Of a DNA stretch of 64,000 bases, positions 36,869 through 44,509 are shown one piece after another. Numbering within the stretch: the stretch's first letter is position 1; the number at the start of each line of letters is the position of its first letter. The position numbers and the translations under genes are program-made. The DNA is from JAJYTL01 sp046705265 (GTDB taxonomy: Bacteria; Pseudomonadota; Alphaproteobacteria; Ferrovibrionales; Ferrovibrionaceae): the NCBI GenBank assembly GCA_046705265.1, contig JBJKQL010000103.1, positions 20,270 through 84,269 of the forward strand, given 5' to 3'. The notes below the pieces were generated by a model. It was given only the letters and a program-made list of their open reading frames with translations, had not been told where the DNA came from and made no database searches.

Positions 36869-36940
36869 CTTCGCTCCCTTGGTTGCCTGCTGCACCCAGC
36901 CACAGCAGCCGGTTGATACAAGAAGGACAGCGACGGCAGG

Positions 36941-39472
36941 TCAGTTCAAGATTCTCTCGCGCGGCAGGTGAATGGTAACGGTGGTGCCACGGCCAACCTC
37001 GCTTTCGATCGCGAGGGAGCCGCCATGAAGTTCAGCCAGGGTCTTACACAGCGGTAAGCCGAGGCCAGTGCCTTCATGTGTCCGGGTTAACACGCTGTCG
37101 ACTTGGCCAAAGGCCTGGAGCGCGCGGGGAATGTCTTCTTCCGCGATCCCGATGCCGGTGTCAGCGACGGTGAGCAGAAGATCGCCTGCCTCGTCGAACC
37201 GGCTCGCGACCTGGACCGAGCCACCGGCCGAGCTGAACTTTATGGCATTGGTCAGAAGGTTAAGGAGTATCTGCTTCATCATGCGCTGGTCGACGCGCAT
37301 GAGGGGGAGGAATTCTATTCGATTGCTGAGCGCGACGCCTGCCTGAGTTGCTCTCTCGAACATCAGGCGGCAGGAGCTGGCGACGGTTTCGGTAAGATCG
37401 ACTTCCTCCTCCCGTAGTTCGAGCTTGCCGGCCTCAGCCTTGGAAAGATCAAGAATATCGTTGATGACGCTAAGGAGATGCTGACCGCTTTCACGGATAT
37501 TCGCGGCGTATTCGACATAACGTGAATTGCCAATGGAGCCAAACAACTCGCCCGCCATGATCTCAGAAAAGCCGATTATTGCGTTCAGCGGCGTACGCAA
37601 CTCGTGACTCATTGTAGCGAGGAATTCGGTCTTCGCCCGGTTCGCGCATTCCGCCTGCTCCTTGGCGGCACGAAGCTCGCCCTCATGTTGGCGTTGCTTG
37701 CGGACATCACGGCCGACGGTAATGAAGATCGGATGGCCATGTTCGTAGAAGCAGGTGGTCGAGGTTTCCACAGGGATGACGCCACCGTTCCGGTCGCGCC
37801 ATAGAAGCTCGATCGGCGGTAGGCGCGATACCGAGTGCTTCAGCATGTATTCCGTGCGCTGGCGCGCCAGCTCGCGCGAGCTTGGATGCAGGAGATCGAA
37901 GATGTAGCGGCCGACGATCGCATCTGGCGCTTCCTCGCCAAAGAGATGTGCCCCAGCGGAATTGGCGAAAATGATGACGCCGTCACGATGAAGGCCGATG
38001 GCGTCGGGCATCAATTCGACGAGCTGGCGATAGCGCTCTTCGCTTTCACGGGCGGCGGTTTCCGCCTGCTTGCGTTGGGTGATGTCGGTATAGATGGTAA
38101 CGAATCCACCGGCCGGCACCGGGTTGCCGCGCACTTCGATGGTCACCCCATTCGTGCGCGTATGCTCGAAACTGTAGGCCTTTCCTCTTGCCGCTCCAGT
38201 CGCCGACTTTTCGATTACCACCGTGAAGTCAGCCGCGCCATGCGGTTCTGGTATGGTGCCGGCGAGATCGCCGAGAGCAGGCTTCGGTCCGACCAGGGCC
38301 TCGGTCGGGATGCCGAAAAGGTTCAGGAAGTTGTGATTCCAGCCAATCAGCCGCCCATCAGCGTCGACCATGCTCATGCCGTCGGCCATGTTCTCCACGA
38401 TGGCGGTGAGAAGAGCGCTTTGTTCGGCGAGTTGCCGTTCACGCTCCTTCAGGGCGGTGACGTTGGAATAGACGCAAACGGTGTCGCCGTTTCCGGTGCG
38501 CCGTTCGATGACGCGATAATGCTGGCCATCTGCGGTCTCGTATTCCTGGCTTCCCGCGGCAGCGCGATGCTGTGCGATTCGCTCCGCGATCCATTCGTCG
38601 GCGCGGCCGGCAGCGGCGGGAAACACGCCGGCATCGGCGAGGCCGCGGGCAAAGTCGGCAAAGCTGATGCCCGGCGCCAGAACGGCCGTTGGCAGAGTGA
38701 ATTCGCGTATTTGTTGGTTGCACAGCACGAGGCGGTCGTCAGCATCGAAGAGAAGAACGCCGTCGGCGATACCGTCGATGGTGTCAAAAAGACGCTGGCG
38801 CGCCTGCTCCGCCGTTTGCTTCGCGATTATTTCGGATGTCACATCGGTCTCGATGCCACGGTAACCGCAGAAAGCTCCATCCGGGGCAAAGAGGGGAAAG
38901 CCGCTGATGCGGAAATAGCGGCGGCGATTGCATTCGCGATACGCATAGACAAAATCGCGGAACGGCTGGTGGGCATCGAGACCGGCTCTATGACGAACGA
39001 GATCCTCGGGGTCGTCAGTCGAAATGGGCATTTCAAAGCGCGTGCGCCCGATCACATTCCCTCGGTCATGGCCGGTCACGGTCGACCATCGGCTATTGCA
39101 ATAGCTAAAGCGATGCTGAGCGTCGGTTTCCCATACCCAGTCCGTTGAAACGTCTGCCAGATAAAAAAAGCTCGCATCGCGCGCTTCGCGGCCGTTTTCG
39201 CGTGGCCAAGCGAGAAAGCCGCCGCCAAGGCCAACGAGAAGCGTGCAGAACGCCATCAGACCGGAATCAAGATACCCCACGTTCGGCAACACGCCGAGGA
39301 CGACTAATCCGCCAAGCCCAACACCCAACAAGATGTAGGCCGCTAGACGTCTTCCCGACAACTGGACCATCTCTTGCCGGTTCCAGAACAGAAGACGTGA
39401 CAACCTCTTTCCCTCGCCGTCTGAGCGCCGCGACAAGGGAGATGACACGCGAGGATATTGCGAGCTCACCAT
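36941..39472 (-). CDS. Membrane-anchored multi-PAS sensor histidine kinase
   Basis: An 843-residue sensor kinase. Two membrane segments (about residues 42-65 and 70-90, LAAYILLGVGLGGLVVLG and LMAFCTLLVGLGGGFLAW) are joined by a very short loop, so there is no periplasmic sensor. Four PAS-like domains follow: about 102-220 (SFFYLADVSTDWVWETDAQ), 225-345 (LFDTIDGIADGVLLFDADD), 350-475 (LLTAIVENMADGMSMVDADG) and 480-605 (YRQLVELMPDAIGLHRDG). The H-box is FLATMSHELRTPLNAIIGF near 615, then the N, G1 (VADTGIGIAEED) and G2 (GTGLGLPLCKTLAELHGG) boxes. There is no receiver domain and no adjacent response regulator, so the partner is elsewhere. Confidence 0.92.
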   Translation of the reverse strand: MVSSQYPRVSSPLSRRSDGEGKRLSRLLFWNRQEMVQLSGRRLAAYILLGVGLGGLVVLGVLPNVGYLDSGLMAFCTLLVGLGGGFLAWPRENGREARDASFFYLADVSTDWVWETDAQHRFSYCNSRWSTVTGHDRGNVIGRTRFEMPISTDDPEDLVRHRAGLDAHQPFRDFVYAYRECNRRRYFRISGFPLFAPDGAFCGYRGIETDVTSEIIAKQTAEQARQRLFDTIDGIADGVLLFDADDRLVLCNQQIREFTLPTAVLAPGISFADFARGLADAGVFPAAAGRADEWIAERIAQHRAAAGSQEYETADGQHYRVIERRTGNGDTVCVYSNVTALKERERQLAEQSALLTAIVENMADGMSMVDADGRLIGWNHNFLNLFGIPTEALVGPKPALGDLAGTIPEPHGAADFTVVIEKSATGAARGKAYSFEHTRTNGVTIEVRGNPVPAGGFVTIYTDITQRKQAETAARESEERYRQLVELMPDAIGLHRDGVIIFANSAGAHLFGEEAPDAIVGRYIFDLLHPSSRELARQRTEYMLKHSVSRLPPIELLWRDRNGGVIPVETSTTCFYEHGHPIFITVGRDVRKQRQHEGELRAAKEQAECANRAKTEFLATMSHELRTPLNAIIGFSEIMAGELFGSIGNSRYVEYAANIRESGQHLLSVINDILDLSKAEAGKLELREEEVDLTETVASSCRLMFERATQAGVALSNRIEFLPLMRVDQRMMKQILLNLLTNAIKFSSAGGSVQVASRFDEAGDLLLTVADTGIGIAEEDIPRALQAFGQVDSVLTRTHEGTGLGLPLCKTLAELHGGSLAIESEVGRGTTVTIHLPRERILN

Positions 39473-39509
39473 GCGCCCGGAATCCTGTGCAGTTTCCCTT
39501 TAAAACAGG

Positions 39510-39535
39510 TTAACATTTCTTAACTTAGGAGGAAT
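39510..39535 (+). promoter_or_regulatory. AT-rich direct repeat TTAAC, possible regulator site
   Basis: Two TTAAC copies (39510-39514 and 39520-39524) lie exactly one helical turn apart in an AT-rich stretch between the divergent sensor-kinase and glycosyltransferase genes. The layout resembles a CtrA site but the spacing is six, not seven, bases between TTAA cores, so that assignment is not made. It may simply be part of the promoter. Confidence 0.2.
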
Positions 39536-39688
39536 TTCTAAATTACCGTCAATGCCGATGCTGACATCCACTTGTGCTAAAAGTTGCGGCGATTTATGAC
39601 CAAGGTCAGCGATGCAGGCCGCACCCGCGAAATTTCATTTCGAAGTCTAGGGTGCGGGCCAAGCCGGGACGCAAGGACGAGATCATTC

Positions 39689-40504
39689 ATGACCGGCGTG
39701 GAAACCCAGCCATTCTTGCAAGCGACCGAAGGTATACAGGCGACGCGGGATATCACGTTTTCAATGCTACCTGAGATTGCAGTGGTGATTCCGGCTCATA
39801 ATGAAGCCGAAAATCTGGCGGACCTGCTGGCTGAGGTTCGTGAGGCCCTTAAGCCATTGGCGGCTTACGAAATTATCGTGGTTGATGACGCCTCCAGCGA
39901 CGCGACGGCGCAGATACTGCGCGACGCGATGCGCCAGTTTCCTGCCTTGCAGCCGCTGCGTCATCGGCGTCGAAGCGGTCAGAGCGCCGCGCTTATCACG
40001 GGCATCCGGGCGGCGCAGGCCCCTTGGATTCTCACCTTGGACGGCGATGGCCAGAATAATCCAGCCGATATTCCATTGCTCTGGGCGTTAAAGCCGGCGG
40101 ATGTTGCAGATGGGTCACCACCAGTCTTGATCACCGGGCACCGCGTTGGCCGCCGCGACGTCTGGCAAAAGCGACTTGCCTCGCACGTTGCCAATGGCGT
40201 GCGCAGCGCGCTGCTCAAGGACCAAACGCCCGATACCGGCTGCGGCCTGAAGCTCTTTTCACGTCAGGCGTTTCTTGCCTTGCCGCATTTTGATCACTGC
40301 CATCGTTTCTTGCCGGCGCTGTTTCTCCGCACAGGCGCCCGGGTGATTACGGTTCCCGTCAGCCATCGGCCGCGGACGCGCGGCCGCTCGCATTATGGCA
40401 TCGGAGATCGGCTTTGGGTCGGTCTCGCTGATTTGCTTGGCGTTATCTGGCTGATGCGTCGTTGGCGTGATCCCGGCGGCGTCGATCCGATCACGCCGCC
40501 CTGA
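39689..40504 (+). CDS. Family 2 glycosyltransferase (polyprenyl-phosphate type)
   Basis: A GT-A fold family 2 glycosyltransferase. IAVVIPAHNEAENLADLL is the nucleotide-sugar strand, VVDDASSDAT carries the first Asp pair, ILTLDGDGQNNPADIP the DxD-like motif, and DTGCGLKLFSRQAF the acceptor region. It lacks C-terminal transmembrane helices, as in dolichyl-phosphate mannosyltransferase-type DPM1 enzymes. The start is uncertain: 39584, 39689 and 39764 are all in frame. 39689 is chosen (271 residues) because it has an AGGA in range, while 39764 begins nearest the fold. It is likely membrane-associated and acts in lipid-carrier or cell-envelope glycosylation. Confidence 0.75.
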   Translation: MTGVETQPFLQATEGIQATRDITFSMLPEIAVVIPAHNEAENLADLLAEVREALKPLAAYEIIVVDDASSDATAQILRDAMRQFPALQPLRHRRRSGQSAALITGIRAAQAPWILTLDGDGQNNPADIPLLWALKPADVADGSPPVLITGHRVGRRDVWQKRLASHVANGVRSALLKDQTPDTGCGLKLFSRQAFLALPHFDHCHRFLPALFLRTGARVITVPVSHRPRTRGRSHYGIGDRLWVGLADLLGVIWLMRRWRDPGGVDPITPP

Positions 40505-40563
40505 TTCCACCTCGGTTCGAGAATTCCTTTCCACTGCCAATAAAGTCGGCGGCCATGGCCGCC

Positions 40564-40597
40564 TTGGGAAACGCTGCGTCGCAGCATTATAATGCTG
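40564..40597 (+). promoter_or_regulatory. Promoter with overlapping 16-bp palindromic operator
   Basis: A perfect consensus -10 box TATAAT (40588-40593) has TTGGGA (40564-40569, four of six -35 bases) 18 bases upstream. The -10 lies inside a perfect 16-bp palindrome CAGCATTATAATGCTG at 40582-40597, so a dimeric repressor bound there would block polymerase. The next gene (patatin) begins 204 bp downstream. The same palindrome also presents TATAAT on the minus strand. Confidence 0.5.
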
Positions 40598-40800
40598 TGG
40601 TGCGGCATTGTGAGAGGTGCTGGGACAGTAGGGTGACGGTCGTTCTTACGCCACAGAACCAATTCTAAGCCGGCGGATCACCGAGCTCGGTCTCTTGGTG
40701 CCCACAGGGCCGTCCATGCGGCACCCGGGGTATCGCGAGGCACGGTGCCTCGGGAGTCGTTCGCGATCCGATTTCTGTCTCCATCCATGAGGAACAATCA

Positions 40801-42015
40801 ATGGATAGCCAGTTGCATTCGGCGCCAAAAATTGGCCTCGCGCCGCACGTCAAGCCGATCCGCAAGAGCCACCGCTCCGAAAGCCGGCCGCCGTTTCAGT
40901 GCATCTCGCTCGTCCTGCAAGGTGGTGGCGCGCTCGATGCCTATCAGGCGGGAGTCTACCAAGCCCTCGCGGAGGCGGACTTGCATCCCGACTGGATCGC
41001 CGGCATTTCGATCGGTGCCATCAATGCCGCGCTGATCGCCGGCAATCCTCCGGCGAAGCGGGTTGAGCGCCTACGGGAATTCTGGGAAGGCGTCACTACC
41101 GCGTCACCGCTCGGGTGGTTCAACGACGCGGCCGGGCAATGGGTGCAGGGCGACATGGGACGCAAATTATTCAATTCTATGAGCGCTTGGCGCGCCGTGA
41201 TCAGCGGTGTTCCGGGTTTCTTCTCGCCCCATGTCTCAGGTCCTTGGTTGCGGCCGCGCGGGACCCGCGAAGCGCTCGGCTATTATACCACCAGCCATCT
41301 GCGATCGACTCTCGAATGGCTCGTCGATTTCGACCGCATTAATGCGGGCCCCTGTCGCTTCAGTGTCGGCGCGGTCAACGTCCGGACCGGAAATTTCATC
41401 TATTTCGACACCAAGATGCATGACATCGCCGTCGATCACGTGATGGCGAGCGGTGCGCTGCCCCCCGGCTTTCCCCCGGTCGAGATCAACGGCGAGTTCT
41501 ATTGGGATGGCGGTCTCGTCTCCAATACGCCGCTGCAATGGGTGGTGGACAACGACACCCGGCACGACAATCCGATTTTCCAGGTCGATCTCTGGGGCGC
41601 ACGGAGCGACATACCGGCCAATATGCCCGACGTGATGGCGCGGCAAAAGGCGATACAGTATTCGAGTCCCACCCGCGCCCAAATCGATCAGCTCAAGCGT
41701 CTCCAAGCCCTGCGGCGCGGTCTTGCCGCCTACCTTGACAAACTGCCTGACGCATATCGCCAGGGACCCGAATTCGAATCCCTGCAAAGATTAGCCGACC
41801 AGACCTGCTTCAACGTCATTCACCTGATCTATCAGGCACAAAACTACGAAGGACAGGCTAAGGATTACGAGTTCTCGCGCCTCAGCATGGAGGACCATTG
41901 GCGGGTCGGCTACAACGATGCCATTCGTACGCTCCGCCACCCGGAAGTGCTGGAACGGCATGACGCGGTGGAAGGGATCTTCACCTTCGATCTCGCCCGC
42001 GAGGGTCGCGACTAA
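40801..42015 (+). CDS. Patatin-like phospholipase
   Basis: A 404-residue patatin-fold hydrolase. The glycine loop SLVLQGGGALDAYQAGVYQAL starts near residue 37. The nucleophile elbow GISIGAINAALI has Ser near residue 73. The catalytic Asp is in YWDGGLVSNTPL near residue 237. The C-terminal third (LRRGLAAYLDKLP, and VIHLIYQAQNYEGQAKDYEFSRLSMEDHW) matches the patatin family with a DUF3734-like tail. It is the first gene of a patatin / acetoacetate decarboxylase / 3-hydroxybutyrate dehydrogenase series, with only 30 bp to the next start. In PHB-accumulating bacteria such clusters go with storage-polyester or ketone-body turnover; this link is inference. Confidence 0.88.
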   Translation: MDSQLHSAPKIGLAPHVKPIRKSHRSESRPPFQCISLVLQGGGALDAYQAGVYQALAEADLHPDWIAGISIGAINAALIAGNPPAKRVERLREFWEGVTTASPLGWFNDAAGQWVQGDMGRKLFNSMSAWRAVISGVPGFFSPHVSGPWLRPRGTREALGYYTTSHLRSTLEWLVDFDRINAGPCRFSVGAVNVRTGNFIYFDTKMHDIAVDHVMASGALPPGFPPVEINGEFYWDGGLVSNTPLQWVVDNDTRHDNPIFQVDLWGARSDIPANMPDVMARQKAIQYSSPTRAQIDQLKRLQALRRGLAAYLDKLPDAYRQGPEFESLQRLADQTCFNVIHLIYQAQNYEGQAKDYEFSRLSMEDHWRVGYNDAIRTLRHPEVLERHDAVEGIFTFDLAREGRD

Positions 42016-42045
42016 CGCCCTGCCTCTTCACGATGGGAGATGCCG

Positions 42046-42783
42046 ATGACGGAAGACGACGTGCGCAAGCATGCCTTCGCCATGCCTCTAACCACCCCGC
42101 CTATCCGTCGGGACCCTACCGCTTCCCCGATCGTGAATATCTTGTCATCACCTATCGCTCGGACCTGGATGGGTTGCGTGAAATCATCCCCGCGCTGCTT
42201 GAACTTGATGGACCTTTCGTGAAATACGAGTTCATTCGCATGCCGGACTCGACCAGGTTCCGCGATTACACCGAGAGCGGCCAAGTGATCCTAGTGACCT
42301 TCTCTGGGCGGAAAGGCGGCCATACGCATTGCATGTTTCTGAATGACGAACTGCCGATCGCCGGTGGGCGCAAAATCTGGGGCTTTCCGAAGAAACTCGC
42401 CAACCCGGGTCTTCCCGTCGAGACCGATACTCTGGTCGGGACGCTCGATTACGGCCCGGTGCGGGTTGCGACCGGCACCATGGGCTACAAGCATCGTGCA
42501 GTTGATCGGGCGTCGGCGCTGGCGGCACTCGGCGCGCCGAATTACCTCTTGAAGATCATTCCCCATGTCGACGGTGCCGCCCGCATCTGCGAGTTGGTCG
42601 AATATTTTCTCGAGGATATCGAAATCAAGGACGCCTGGACCGGACCGGGGGCCTTGTCGCTGCAACCGCATGCGCTGGCGCCGGTCGGCCGATCTGCCAG
42701 TGATCGAGGTCGTCTCGGCGGTCCATATTTTGGCCGATCTCACGCTCGGCCTCGGCTGCGTAGTCCACGATTACCTCGACTGA
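42046..42783 (+). pseudogene. adc: Acetoacetate decarboxylase, two compensating frameshifts
   Basis: An acetoacetate decarboxylase-family gene (acetoacetate to acetone and CO2) that does not read through in one frame. The N terminus MTEDDVRKHAFAMPLT starts at 42046 in frame 1, with GGGAG six bases before it. The reading then continues in frame 3 as PAYPSGPYRFPDREYLVITYR; one C is missing from the CCCC run at 42095-42098. Frame 3 holds the core with GGRKIWGFPKKLANPG, whose FPKK bears the Schiff-base lysine, and MGYKHRAVDR. After HALAPV one extra base near 42683-42690 returns to frame 1 for ADLPVIEVVSAVHILADLTLGL..VVHDYLD. Corrected length is 245 residues. Sequencing or assembly error is as likely as true inactivation. 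Confidence 0.8.
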
Positions 42784-42834
42784 AGTGAGGTTTTCGCAAC
42801 GACCGACGGAAGTCATGCAACTAGGAGAGCGGAT

Positions 42835-43617
42835 ATGCGTTTGAAGGACAAAGTCGCCGTGGTCACCGGTGCGGCAAGCGGCATTGGCAAGGAAATCGCC
42901 CATACCTTTGTTGCTGAAGGCGCCAAGGTTGCGATCGCTGATCTCAATCAGAAAGGCGCCGATGCAGCCGCTGCGGAAATGAATGGCGCCGAACGCCGTG
43001 CGATCGGCGTTGCCATGGACGTGACGAGGGAAGAGGAGGTCGGGGCTGGTATGGCCAAGGTCATTGAGACCTTTGGCCGGGTTGATATCCTCGTCAGCAA
43101 CGCGGGCATACAGACCGTTGAGCCCTTGGATCAGTTCGAGTTCAATAAATGGAAGCAGCTCCTCGCCATCCATCTCGACGGTGCCTTCCTAACGACCCGC
43201 GCGGCACTGCGGCAGATGTATAAGCAAGGCAAGGGCGGTAGCATCATCTATATGGGATCGGTCCATTCCAAGGAAGCGTCGGTTCTGAAGGCGCCCTACG
43301 TCACCGCAAAGCACGGCTTGATCGGCCTCGCTAAGGTGGTAGCAAGAGAAGGCGCGACCCATGGCGTGCGTGCCAACGTCATCTGTCCTGGCTTCGTTCG
43401 CACGCCGCTTGTCGAAAAGCAGATCCCCGAACAGGCGAAGGAACTTGGCGTTTCCGAGCAGGAAGTAATCAAGAACGTTATGCTGAAGGATACCGTGGAT
43501 GGTGAGTTCACGACGGTGCAGGACGTGGCGCAGGCGGCGCTCTTTTTTGCTGCCTTCGAAAGCAACGCCTTAACCGGCCAATCGCTGGTGGTCAGCCACG
43601 GATGGTTCATGCAATAG
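42835..43617 (+). CDS. bdhA: 3-hydroxybutyrate dehydrogenase
   Basis: A 260-residue SDR that oxidises D-3-hydroxybutyrate to acetoacetate with NAD. Rossmann motif VTGAASGIGKEIA, NAG in VSNAGIQTVEPLDQF, catalytic Ser in IYMGSVHSKEAS, and Tyr-x3-Lys in YVTAKHGLIGL. The C terminus LTGQSLVVSHGWFMQ is diagnostic for BdhA. AGGAGAG precedes the ATG. It lies 51 bp after the decarboxylase frame, so its product acetoacetate would be the substrate of the neighbouring enzyme. Together with the patatin this suggests a locus for 3-hydroxybutyrate or PHB breakdown. Confidence 0.93.
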   Translation: MRLKDKVAVVTGAASGIGKEIAHTFVAEGAKVAIADLNQKGADAAAAEMNGAERRAIGVAMDVTREEEVGAGMAKVIETFGRVDILVSNAGIQTVEPLDQFEFNKWKQLLAIHLDGAFLTTRAALRQMYKQGKGGSIIYMGSVHSKEASVLKAPYVTAKHGLIGLAKVVAREGATHGVRANVICPGFVRTPLVEKQIPEQAKELGVSEQEVIKNVMLKDTVDGEFTTVQDVAQAALFFAAFESNALTGQSLVVSHGWFMQ

Positions 43618-43744
43618 GCTGTTTGCCGAGGCGGCTTGGTGCTTGATTCTGGTAACTTCGTCCAGGGAAAAACCGGCAGAGACGCTCGCGGAGCTTGAGA
43701 CTTTCTTTCGTTCCTGAGATCGTTGTGGGGAACGGCGAGGCAGG

Positions 43745-44509
43745 ATGACCGATACCCCATCACCACAGGCGGCGTCTGATCCGCCAGGCAAAATACCCAA
43801 GAGACGTGGCCGGCTCAGTGCCGCCGCCGGCCGTATCGGCAGCAAACTCCGCAACTGGTTCCTGACCGGTGTCATCGTCACGGCGCCTATTGGCATAACG
43901 CTCTATATCGTCTGGAGTTTCATCGAGTTCACCGACAATACGGTGAGCAATCTGATCCCCGAACGCTATCTACCGACCCGGCTTAGCCCCTTCGGCATTC
44001 CCGGCAGCGGCCTCATTCTCGCGCTTATTCTCCTGACATTGGTCGGCTTTCTTACGGCCAACATCATCGGCCGCCGCCTGGTGCGCTTCGGTGAGCGTAT
44101 CCTCGTACACATGCCGGTCATCCGCAGCATCTATGGCGCTCTGAAGCAGCTGTTCGAGACCATGCTGACGCGTTCCTCGAAGGCTTTCCGAACGGTGGTG
44201 CTGGTGGAATTTCCGCGTGCCGGCGCCTGGAGCATTGCCTTTCTCACCAACGAGAACCCTGGCGAAGTCACGCGCCGCCTTGGCGACGACATCGTGGCGG
44301 TTTATCTGCCGACCGCCGTCAATCCGACCTCCGGATATCTGCTCTTCGTGCCACGTGCCAGCATCGTTCCTCTTAACATGACGGTGGAGGACGCGATGAA
44401 GATGGTACTTTCAGGTGGCTTGGTAACGACTCCGGAGCGGCTTCTGCCGGTGGCTGCCAACCCAGCCGCGGTCAAGGTCGAGGACGTGCTCGATCCTCAG
44501 CCGGAGTGA
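43745..44509 (+). CDS. DUF502 membrane protein
   Basis: A 254-residue inner-membrane protein of the DUF502 family. About 35 cytoplasmic residues rich in Arg/Lys precede the membrane segments: about 40-60 (LTGVIVTAPIGITLYIVWSF) and 83-107 (GLILALILLTLVGFLTANII). The rest is soluble with the family hallmark VHMPVIRSIYGALKQLFETML and VYLPTAVNPTSGYLLFVPR. Function is not established for the family. Its end overlaps the convergent recG end by 13 bp. Confidence 0.88.
   Translation: MTDTPSPQAASDPPGKIPKRRGRLSAAAGRIGSKLRNWFLTGVIVTAPIGITLYIVWSFIEFTDNTVSNLIPERYLPTRLSPFGIPGSGLILALILLTLVGFLTANIIGRRLVRFGERILVHMPVIRSIYGALKQLFETMLTRSSKAFRTVVLVEFPRAGAWSIAFLTNENPGEVTRRLGDDIVAVYLPTAVNPTSGYLLFVPRASIVPLNMTVEDAMKMVLSGGLVTTPERLLPVAANPAAVKVEDVLDPQPE

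Noticed and set aside
39510..39525. Possible CtrA site TTAA-N-TTAAC
   Set aside because: The cores are six bases apart, not seven as the CtrA consensus requires; kept only as a generic repeat.
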